DNA from: Rhodospirillales bacterium
Lineage (GTDB): Bacteria > Pseudomonadota > Alphaproteobacteria > Rhodospirillales_A > JACZKS01
Assembly (NCBI GenBank): GCA_018648445.1
Contig: JABGRG010000005.1
Coordinates: forward strand, 16,091 to 80,090
Length of the DNA stretch: 64,000 bases
Direction: 5' to 3'
In this document: positions 35,992 through 43,065 of the stretch, piece by piece
How positions within the stretch are numbered: the first letter of the stretch is position 1
Layout: every line of letters starts with the position of its first letter
Made by a program: the position numbers and the translations under genes
The notes under the pieces: generated by a model
What the model saw: the letters and a program-made list of their open reading frames with translations, nothing else
Told to the model about the DNA's origin: nothing
The model's database searches: none

Positions 35992-36858
35992 CTACCCGCC
36001 TGCGGTCCGTGTCGCTTGGCGAAGCGGGATCGGCGGGCTCTCTTCACCCTGAGCGGGCGCGTAAAGCCCGCGGTTTTGCGACACCGGTTTGAAGCGGTCT
36101 GAAACGCCAAGAACCGTCTCGGCGCCACCGAGGAATAACCGGCCGTCCTCGGGCATCAATTTACAAATCTGCGCCAGCACCTTGCCCTTGGTCTCGTTGT
36201 CGAAATAGATCAGGACGTTTCGGCAGAAAACCACATCGAACGAGCCCAATCCCCTAAGATCGTGCAACAGATTGAATTCGCGGAAACGCACCATTGCCCT
36301 AAGGGATGCGTCGATCTGCCACAAGTCCTCCTGTTTCTTGAAATACTTGACCAACATCTGAATCGGCAAGCCGCGCTGAACTTCAAACTGCGAATAGATC
36401 CCCGCCTTGGCCTTGGCCACCATCTCGCCGGAAATGTCGGTAGCGACGATTTCAGTGCGCCATCCGGCCAGCTTGGCACTTTCCTCGCGAAGAACCATGG
36501 CCAGTGAATACGGTTCCTGTCCACTGGAACAGGCCGCGCACCAGATACGGAAACTTTTCTTGGTCGCCCGGTTTTCCAACAACATCGGGAGGACAACGTT
36601 GCGGAACATATCAAACGGCTTGATATCGCGGAAAAAGAACGACTCGTTGATGGTCATCGCCTCGGTAACGTCGTTCAATAGCTTAACGTCGCGGCCAAGA
36701 CGCATGGCGGCAATCAGTTCGTCTACGCTTTTCATGTCCTTCTTGCGCGCAACCGGCATAAGGCGGCTATCCAACAGGTAAGCCTTGTCGCGCGTCAGAA
36801 CCAGCCCCGAACGAGCCTTGAAAAACTGACTGACGAAGTCAAAATCGTCAGGATTCAT
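35992..36858 (-). CDS. cheR: Chemotaxis protein methyltransferase CheR
   Basis: A 288-aa S-adenosylmethionine-dependent methyltransferase that methylates receptor glutamates. The N-terminal helical domain is followed by the SAM core with NESFFFRDIKPFDMF, WCAACSSGQEPYSLAM, VATDISGEMVAKAKAG and VFCRNVLIYFD. All expected blocks are present. It overlaps the cheB stop by four bases and is last in cheY-cheB-cheR. A phosphorylation-independent terminator follows. Confidence 0.94.
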   Translation of the reverse strand: MNPDDFDFVSQFFKARSGLVLTRDKAYLLDSRLMPVARKKDMKSVDELIAAMRLGRDVKLLNDVTEAMTINESFFFRDIKPFDMFRNVVLPMLLENRATKKSFRIWCAACSSGQEPYSLAMVLREESAKLAGWRTEIVATDISGEMVAKAKAGIYSQFEVQRGLPIQMLVKYFKKQEDLWQIDASLRAMVRFREFNLLHDLRGLGSFDVVFCRNVLIYFDNETKGKVLAQICKLMPEDGRLFLGGAETVLGVSDRFKPVSQNRGLYAPAQGEESPPIPLRQATRTAGG

Positions 36859-38012
36859 GCGACTTTTCCTATTATCTTTTTCACATAAGGAGCAATGTGG
36901 CTCACCGGCAGAACGGCGCTACACAGTCCGTCCGTTGCAACCGCCCCCGGCATCCCCCAGACGACACTCGTAGACTCGTCCTGGGCAATCAACGCTCCCC
37001 CCGCCGCTGTAACGATCCTTCCCCCCTTCAATCCATCCGTGCCCATTCCCGTAAGAACGACCACCAGCACCCGCGAGCCATAAACCTTGGCGATGCTTCG
37101 CAACATCGGGTCCACTGCGGGCCGGCAAAAATTCTCTGGCGCGCCGTCGTCCAGGCGAAGGATGTTTTGCACGCCTTTTCGTTCCACCAACATATGAAAA
37201 CCGCCCGGCGCAAGATAGACCCGCCCGGGGACCACGACCTCTCCGTCTTGCGCCTCGGCGCAGGTCAAACTCGAAGAACGGGTAATGTGATCGGCTAGAA
37301 CCGCCGTAAAAGTCGCCGGCATATGCTGCGTCACAAACACCGGTATGGTAGGCGGCGGCCCCAATCCCTTAAGAACGTTAAGCAAAGCCTGCGGCCCGCC
37401 CGTAGAACTTCCGATGACCAGCGCATTCGGCTTTTGAATAGGCGCATCCCGCAGCACGACGGGCGCGGGCGCGGGTCGCGGCACCATAATATGTGCACGT
37501 CGAGCCGTCGCGAGGCGCGGTGTCGCACCGGTGCTTCGAGAAGCCTTGGCAACGCGGGCCAGATTTCTGACCTTTTCGATCAGATCGCGGCGAAAATCCT
37601 GGCCCCCGCTGATTTCACGGGAAGATGTCGGTTTGGGGACATAGTCGGCGGCTCCGGCCTCCAGCGCCCGCATGCTGATCTCGGCGTTCCGTAGCGTCAG
37701 GGTTGATGCCATGATCACCTGAACGTTGGGGTCGATTTCCTTCAGCTTGGGCAAAGCCGTCAAACCGTCCATAACCGGCATTTCAATATCGAGAACGATG
37801 ACATCAATCTCGGTTCTGGCCAATTGGGTGACCGCCAACTGCCCGTTGCCGACAGATGCCGCAACGGTCATATCGGATTCCGCATTTATCATTCGCGAAA
37901 TCAATCCGCGAACGACGGCGGAATCATCGGCCACCATTACCTGAATGACATTCTCCGCCGGAGAACCGGCGGTCCGCGAGTCAACGGCACTGTGTCGAGA
38001 TTCTACAACCAA
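36855..38012 (-). CDS. cheB: Chemotaxis response regulator methylesterase CheB
   Basis: Receiver plus methylesterase, about 385 aa. Receiver: VMVADDSAVVRG and phospho-Asp in VIVLDIEMPVMDG. Esterase: catalytic Ser in GSSTGGPQALLNVL, His in VTQHMPATFTAVLADH and Asp in GMGTDGLKGG. The start is uncertain: no good ATG precedes the first beta strand. TTG 38012 is chosen because it clears cheY; TTG 38081 would overlap cheY by 50 bases and ATG 37937 would cut the fold. Confidence 0.9.
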   Translation of the reverse strand: MVVESRHSAVDSRTAGSPAENVIQVMVADDSAVVRGLISRMINAESDMTVAASVGNGQLAVTQLARTEIDVIVLDIEMPVMDGLTALPKLKEIDPNVQVIMASTLTLRNAEISMRALEAGAADYVPKPTSSREISGGQDFRRDLIEKVRNLARVAKASRSTGATPRLATARRAHIMVPRPAPAPVVLRDAPIQKPNALVIGSSTGGPQALLNVLKGLGPPPTIPVFVTQHMPATFTAVLADHITRSSSLTCAEAQDGEVVVPGRVYLAPGGFHMLVERKGVQNILRLDDGAPENFCRPAVDPMLRSIAKVYGSRVLVVVLTGMGTDGLKGGRIVTAAGGALIAQDESTSVVWGMPGAVATDGLCSAVLPVSHIAPYVKKIIGKVA

Positions 38013-38031
38013 GGCTTTTTCAATATTCCAG

Positions 38032-38397
38032 TTAGAGAAGGCCGACCTGAGCAAATTTGGCTTGAATAATCTCGCTATCAAACGGCTTCATAACGTACTC
38101 ATTGGCGCCAGCCGTAATGGCCTCTTGAATATTACTGATATCGTTTTCGGTCGTACAAAAGACGACGACCGGCTCGCTCCCCCCCGGCAATGCACGCATC
38201 GCCCGAAGAAAATCAATACCGTTCATGACGGGCATGTACCAATCCAACAGGATCGCGTCGTACCGACGTTTTTGACAGGCCTCGAGCGCAATTTGCCCGT
38301 TCTCGGCTTCTTCGGTCTCGAAACCAAGGTCTTCCATGATATTTCGAGCCACCTTTCGGATGACGCGGGAATCATCGACGATCAGACAGGACTTCAT
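38032..38397 (-). CDS. cheY: CheY-like response regulator
   Basis: A 121-aa single receiver domain: LIVDDSRVIRKVARNI at the start, phospho-Asp in ILLDWYMPVMNG, Thr in FCTTENDI and Lys in EYVMKPFD. First gene of the operon with cheB and cheR, 19 bases from the chosen cheB start. This branch (DWYMPVMNG) is common beside cheB-cheR in alphaproteobacteria; whether it binds the flagellar motor or acts as a phosphate sink is unclear, as a second CheY lies at 40613-40999. Confidence 0.92.
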   Translation of the reverse strand: MKSCLIVDDSRVIRKVARNIMEDLGFETEEAENGQIALEACQKRRYDAILLDWYMPVMNGIDFLRAMRALPGGSEPVVVFCTTENDISNIQEAITAGANEYVMKPFDSEIIQAKFAQVGLL

Positions 38398-38765
38398 GGG
38401 CAGTTCCTCGGCGGAAAGAATTTCCTAGCTAGATTCTTGTATCATTATATGGGTGTCGACGCCACTGGTCGACAAGGCGTCCGCCAAAATCGCATCTGCT
38501 GTCAACATTGCAAGAAAAATCCGGTGTTCAACCACCGGCATTGTTACGGTCTGTCATGGGATGGTTACAAAGCGTTACCCATTTGCCCACGATCCGTCAT
38601 CAAGGGGAAACAGCCGAGCGTCAATAATCCACGTGCAAATATCCATCCCAATGAAAGGCTGGGCTCGACCTAAATCCAATTCCCGCATAAGGTCTGGCTG
38701 ACGGCTGGATCATTGACCTTGCGACATCTTGAGATTGCTCGGCCACGGGAAAATGGGAAACCGAA
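38398..38765. other. Divergent intergenic region between cheY and the 350-aa gene
   Basis: A 368-base gap with no convincing gene; the open frames on the plus strand have unusual composition and no ribosome site. It must carry the promoters for both directions. A short GTCGAC-containing direct repeat near 38456-38476 is visible. I could not assign sigma-factor boxes. Confidence 0.5.
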
Positions 38766-39818
38766 ATGGACACTGACGTCAACTCGTATGCCCAGGGAGC
38801 GGTTCCGGATGTTGATCGGGATTCACTTCACATACTGCCTTTGGCGATCATGCCAATCGAGACGCCGGCGTTGCGCCGCGCGCGGCTGATCAAGAATGTC
38901 CGCCTTCATAGTGTCATCGAATTTTTCGATGAGCAGGACACCGGCAGCGGACAGATGGAGATTATGGATGTCGGCAAGGAATTTGGCTGGCCGACGGACA
39001 AACCGGTGGCGGATCGCACGCTTCTGATGCAATTGGGCGGTTTGGCGAGCTACGACGTCTACAGTCTTCGCATTCACCTGCGCGAACACGGGGTGATGGT
39101 GAACAGCATTGATGCGCTGAAGCTGTCGCCGGCCAAGAACATCGAACTTACGGAATACATGAAGCTGTTTTCGCGACCGTTGATCATGCAGATCTACGGT
39201 GGCGAAGACATGGAGATCAAGGATTTCGACGACGTTGTCGGCCTGTTTCGCGACCCCGACGTGAAAAAGGCGCGCGAAAAATTGGATTTGATGGCGGAAA
39301 AGCTGAACATCAAGTTGTCCGCAGTCCCGCAATTTCTGGAAGATTACGGAGATATTTTTCTGTCGCTATCGTATTACCGACAATGCCTGGATCAGATCGA
39401 GCCGATCATCACGGGCTTTCTGGACACCATGGAGGATATTCGAAGCAATTGGCAGCTTCGCAACGACAAAAACCTGATGAAGACCTGCGACGAAATCGAG
39501 GATACGATCAACGGATTGATGGCGGCGATCACCGGGCGTTTTGAGAATTTCGACCGCTCCACCATGTCCATGTGGGACAACGTGTCCGCCGAACGTTTCC
39601 AGAAAGTCAAAGAACTGATCGAAAGCTATCACACGACCATTGGCGGTGTCCTGTGCTCTCTTTCCGTAAAAATGGAGGCGTGGGCCAAGCTGTTCCCCAA
39701 CAAGGACACGGGCGGCCCTGTGCGCCGCGGCGAATTCATCATGAGTGAAATCAAGCAGGGAATCGAAAATATTCAAAAAATTGAGGACTCGGCCCCGATG
39801 CTATCTCAGTTGGATTAG
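38766..39818 (+). CDS. Unrecognised 350-aa helical protein in the chemotaxis locus
   Basis: I do not recognise a named family. The protein is acidic and soluble, with no signal peptide or membrane segment. Residues about 60-150 form a mixed region (SLRIHLREHGVMVNSIDALK) and about 160-350 are almost wholly helical (YYRQCLDQIEPIITGFLDTM; FDRSTMSMWDNVSAERFQKV), as in a coiled-coil or four-helix bundle. The start follows GGGAAACC. It sits alone between cheY-cheB-cheR and the convergent cheY-cheZ pair, so a chemotaxis or motility role is plausible but unproven. Confidence 0.8.
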   Translation: MDTDVNSYAQGAVPDVDRDSLHILPLAIMPIETPALRRARLIKNVRLHSVIEFFDEQDTGSGQMEIMDVGKEFGWPTDKPVADRTLLMQLGGLASYDVYSLRIHLREHGVMVNSIDALKLSPAKNIELTEYMKLFSRPLIMQIYGGEDMEIKDFDDVVGLFRDPDVKKAREKLDLMAEKLNIKLSAVPQFLEDYGDIFLSLSYYRQCLDQIEPIITGFLDTMEDIRSNWQLRNDKNLMKTCDEIEDTINGLMAAITGRFENFDRSTMSMWDNVSAERFQKVKELIESYHTTIGGVLCSLSVKMEAWAKLFPNKDTGGPVRRGEFIMSEIKQGIENIQKIEDSAPMLSQLD

Positions 39819-39949
39819 GGACAGCGGGAGTAGCGTTCGATTCTTATTGGCGCCCCCGCCCAGCTTCCTGATCAACTCGCGTCTGCACGCCGACGCACTC
39901 CCCTCGAGGACAAAGGGGAGGTCGTCATTTCGGCGAGCCGAATGAATGG

Positions 39950-40603
39950 TCAGTCGAAGTCCGCCAGCAGACGATCGATTTCGTCTTGTGAAATGCCTTC
40001 GCCATTCATCTGCGGACCCTCAAGAAGATCGGCGTCCGATAGATCGTCCGGCGCCACGGCGGCTTCGCTTTTCTTCTCCACTTTAACCTTGTCGATCTTG
40101 TCGCCAAAAGCTGAAACCAACGCGTCGACCTTATCCTCAATTTCCTTGAGCGTATTAACAACCTTGGTAATGCGCTGTCCGGTGATGTCCTGAAAACCGC
40201 ACGCTTCATAAATATTTGTTGTCGCATTCATCAGGTTGTCTTGCTGCTCGCCTTCGAGCGCGTCTGCGACCGTTTCAATAACTTCGGTCGCATCCATAAT
40301 TGCGTTGGTCGCCTCGGCGGTCGCCGCGATGATCGCGTCAAGCTCACCCGTTGCCGTGGGCAGGAATTCGTCCTTCACCTCGTCGGGACGCAGGGCCGAT
40401 ATCTCGGCCTTTGCTGATTGGATGTACCGATTGAGCGCTTCCAGCTCGGTATAAATCTTCCGGCTGACCCCGGCCATTTCGCCCGTGTTGGTGGCTAACA
40501 GGGTACCGACGACCTTGGCGACTTCCTCGACCTTGACGGTATCGCCGTACTTGTTACGCAGTTCGCTCAGGAGCCGCGCAACGTCCACTCTTTTCCCAGC
40601 CAT
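39950..40603 (-). CDS. cheZ: CheY phosphatase CheZ
   Basis: A 217-aa helical protein. The catalytic block ACGFQDITGQRI is intact, with Asp 139 and Gln 143 matching E. coli Asp 143 and Gln 147. The C terminus SQDEIDRLLADFD matches the CheY-binding tail of CheZ. It speeds dephosphorylation of CheY-P. It begins nine bases after the cheY at 40613-40999, so the substrate is probably that CheY. CheZ is less common in alphaproteobacteria than in gammaproteobacteria. Confidence 0.9.
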   Translation of the reverse strand: MAGKRVDVARLLSELRNKYGDTVKVEEVAKVVGTLLATNTGEMAGVSRKIYTELEALNRYIQSAKAEISALRPDEVKDEFLPTATGELDAIIAATAEATNAIMDATEVIETVADALEGEQQDNLMNATTNIYEACGFQDITGQRITKVVNTLKEIEDKVDALVSAFGDKIDKVKVEKKSEAAVAPDDLSDADLLEGPQMNGEGISQDEIDRLLADFD

Positions 40604-40612
40604 CGTCGGACC

Positions 40613-40999
40613 CTAAAACTCGCCCAGAACGCTGGCCATTTTTCCCCGAAGCGTCTCCGCGTTGAACGGCTTGACGATATAGTTCGACACACCCGCCTGT
40701 TTCGCGGCAACGACATTCTCAGGCTTGCTTTCCGCTGTAACCATAATGAAGGGAATTCTCTTCATTTTTTCGTCGCCACGAACATGGCGCAAGAGCTGGA
40801 TGCCGGTCATCGGCTCCATATTCCAGTCTGAAATAATGAGACCGTACCCGCCTTCTCTAAGTTTTTGAAGAGCTTCGGTGCCGTCCGTGGCCTCTTCAAC
40901 GTTCCTAAAGTCCAATTGACGCAAGAGATTTCGGAGAATCCTCAACATCGTACGATAATCGTCAACGATAAGGACCTTCATTTTTTTGTCGACAGCCAT
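40613..40999 (-). CDS. cheY: Chemotaxis response regulator CheY, motor-binding type
   Basis: A 128-aa receiver with VLIVDDYRTMLRILRNLL, phospho-Asp in IISDWNMEPMTG, Thr in IMVTAESK and Lys in NYIVKPFN. The SDWNMEPM signature is that of CheZ-partnered CheY proteins. The start follows GGAG. It forms a two-gene operon with cheZ. The 209 bases upstream, to the OmpR-type gene, hold no supported gene and probably the promoter. Confidence 0.93.
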   Translation of the reverse strand: MAVDKKMKVLIVDDYRTMLRILRNLLRQLDFRNVEEATDGTEALQKLREGGYGLIISDWNMEPMTGIQLLRHVRGDEKMKRIPFIMVTAESKPENVVAAKQAGVSNYIVKPFNAETLRGKMASVLGEF

Positions 41000-41208
41000 T
41001 TGTCACTCCGTTCCTGGATGACCCCGATAACCCAAAATCACCTCCCACGTTCCATCGGCCCGAGACCGCGATTCACAACCGCGCGCCGACCCAGTCAACC
41101 TAAGAGTATTGGCAGTTGTCCCCTTATCGCAATACATTTTATTGCCCTTGGAGAAAAACCGGCGGCGGACAAGCGGCTGCATTCCGCTACCCGAGCACAT
41201 CGGCACGC

Positions 41209-41928
41209 TTATTTCACTTCCACTTCGGGCGTGAATACGTACCCGGCTCCACGCACCGTTTTGATAAAGGACGGATTGGCCCGATCCTCCTCTATCTTGC
41301 CCCGCAAGCGCATGACCAGAACATCGATGCTACGCTCGAACGGAAACATCTCGCGACCGTACACCAAGTCCAACAGGCGGTCACGGCTAAGCACCTTGTC
41401 GGGATTACTGACAAACGCGACCAGCAGATCGAATTCCGCCGAGGTCAACCGAACTTCCTCGCCATTCGGTCCCGAAAGCCGCCGCCGCCCACGATCAAGC
41501 CGCCATCCGGCAAATGCGGCCATGGTTTGCCGTGCCATGCCTTCTTCACTAACCGGTGCCGCGCGCTGGCTCCGTCTCAAAACCGATCGCACCCGCGCGA
41601 GCAGCTCGCGGGCCTCAAACGGTTTGGGGATGTAATCATCGGCCCCCATCTCCAGTCCGACAACGCGGTCTACCGTATCGGCGCGGCCCGTCACCATAAT
41701 TATCGGCACATCGGAGCCCGACCTGATCTCGCGGGCCAATTCAAGGCCGTCTTCGCCGGGAAGCATAAGGTCCAGTATCACCAGATCCACATCCTGCTTA
41801 GCCATAACCTGGCGCATACCGGCACCATCCCCGGCTCCGGACATCTGATACCCCTGGCTACCCAGGTATTCTTCAATGAAACTTCGTACGGTCGGTTCGT
41901 CTTCAACGACGAGAATATGCTCAGGCAT
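41209..41928 (-). CDS. OmpR/PhoB-family response regulator
   Basis: A 239-aa two-domain regulator. The receiver (1-115) has VVEDEPTVRSFIEEYL, phospho-Asp in VILDLMLPGEDG, Thr in VTGRADT and Lys in YIPKPFEARELLARV. The winged helix (about 140-235) has LTSAEFDLLVAFVSNPDKVL and the closing RGAGYVF. No histidine kinase is adjacent on this strand, so it is an orphan here. It lies 35 bases after a small gene at 41964-42194. Confidence 0.92.
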   Translation of the reverse strand: MPEHILVVEDEPTVRSFIEEYLGSQGYQMSGAGDGAGMRQVMAKQDVDLVILDLMLPGEDGLELAREIRSGSDVPIIMVTGRADTVDRVVGLEMGADDYIPKPFEARELLARVRSVLRRSQRAAPVSEEGMARQTMAAFAGWRLDRGRRRLSGPNGEEVRLTSAEFDLLVAFVSNPDKVLSRDRLLDLVYGREMFPFERSIDVLVMRLRGKIEEDRANPSFIKTVRGAGYVFTPEVEVK

Positions 41929-41963
41929 TCCTCAGTCGCCTCCCCCGACAATCCTCTTACCAG

Positions 41964-42194
41964 TCATTCCCCCTCCCCGGGTTCAGAAGCAAGTCTTCGA
42001 ATCATAACAAGGTTCGTATTGCTTTGGAAACGCAAAGACACCCCAGTCATCTTGAGGAATCCCTGCTTTACGTCACTCGATAATAATAATTCATCACCAA
42101 AATTACTCTTTTTGACACGAGATTGAAACAAACCTTGTTCATAATTTATTTTGGGCTGATAGGGCTTAGGTGCCGATATTTGGAGTGCTTCCAT
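41964..42194 (-). CDS. Small unrecognised protein, 76 aa
   Basis: The start ATG 42194 follows AAGGA at seven bases. Composition (few rare residues, MTGVSLRFQSNTNLVMIRRL in the second half) is protein-like, unlike shadow frames. No known family, no signal peptide or membrane segment. It is 35 bases upstream of the OmpR-type gene on the same strand. DNA around 42195-42320 is AT-rich and probably promoter for both directions. Confidence 0.5.
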   Translation of the reverse strand: MEALQISAPKPYQPKINYEQGLFQSRVKKSNFGDELLLSSDVKQGFLKMTGVSLRFQSNTNLVMIRRLASEPGEGE

Positions 42195-42320
42195 CTATTA
42201 TCCTTACCGGTTGGATTAAAATCATTTTTTATAAATAATTTTTATCTAATTCGTCAGCACCCATTGCGACGATGACATCGCGGTTACTTACGGATAATAG
42301 CGAGGGAAAAAATACTTCAC

Positions 42321-42825
42321 CTTTTTCGGTCAATAAAAAAAGGCACCAAAATTGCGATTGCCGTGTTCGTTCCGATCGTCGGACTTGTCGTCATGGCTAC
42401 GTCGGCTTTGCTCGACCAACGCCGCGAAGTCGCTGAAACGGGGCAGCCGCAGGAATTCCGGGTCGAAAGCTTTGGCGGCTCGCTGTCGAAAAACATCCAA
42501 ATCGCCCGTGACGCCGTCTCCCTGCTCGATGACCGCCGGGCCAAAATCAGCGGCTTGACAATATCTGTCGGTGAAATGGCCAGCTACTACACCCCCACCA
42601 TCGCCAAGCTGCTGGCTATCGTCGAAGAGATGGCGGTGCTCAGTTCCAACGCGTCGGCCACCAACACGATTTCCGCCTATACGAGTTTCCTTCAGGGCAA
42701 GGAACGTGCAGGTCAGGAACGCGCAATGGGGGCTACCGGGTTCGGCGGCGGGCGAGTTGTCCGTGCAGTCGGAAACGCTGCGTTCCGAGGTCGGCAAGTT
42801 CCTGGATAACGTGCGGGCCACCTAA
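42321..42825 (+). pseudogene. Collapsed NIT-domain methyl-accepting chemotaxis receptor
   Basis: The frame at 42321 reads LFRSIKKGTKIAIAVFVP and a membrane helix, then a NIT sensor segment (AVLSSNASATNTISAYTSF, LQGKERAGQERAMGATGF). At about 42735 the reading must shift by one to continue as AAGELSVQSETLRSEVGKFL to TAA 42825, the usual C-terminal tail of chemoreceptors. So the HAMP and signalling core, several hundred codons, are deleted between two GGCGG-like sequences, and no start codon remains. It lies just upstream of cheA and is followed by a terminator. Confidence 0.75.
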
Positions 42826-42855
42826 GCTCCTTCCTTTACAAAAGGGAAGCACACG

Positions 42856-42887
42856 ACGCCCCGTCCGGGCAAAACCGGGCGGGGCGT
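42856..42887 (+). terminator. Terminator-like hairpin after the receptor pseudogene
   Basis: Arms ACGCCCCGtCCGG and CCGGgCGGGGCGT pair with one mismatch around CAAAA-type loop bases, followed by ATATTT. It would have ended the lost receptor gene and insulates cheA. The remaining bases to 43065 are the cheA leader, without other genes. Confidence 0.65.
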
Positions 42888-43065
42888 ATATTTCAAACTG
42901 TTACAATCCGGCGACAATTCGAAACAAAAAAGGTGTTTCAACGACATCTTCCAGCAACGCGCCGCTGATAAGTTCACCCTGTCTTAATGAAGACCTTTGC
43001 GCAGGTTTTGCCATTTTTTGAGTAATTGGTTTGTTAGATTTTGCTTCGAATGAAGGGAACGCGGG

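Noticed and set aside
38453..38701. 82-codon plus-strand frame in the cheY upstream gap
   Set aside because: Ser/Arg/Ile-rich, without ribosome site or similarity; treated as non-coding.
41003..41206. 67-codon minus-strand frame between the OmpR-type gene and cheY
   Set aside because: No ribosome site and unlikely composition; the region is more probably the cheY promoter and leader.
41964..43065. Mobile element insertion as cause of the receptor pseudogene
   Set aside because: No insertion-sequence ends, target duplications or transposase fragments are visible; a simple internal deletion explains the junction.
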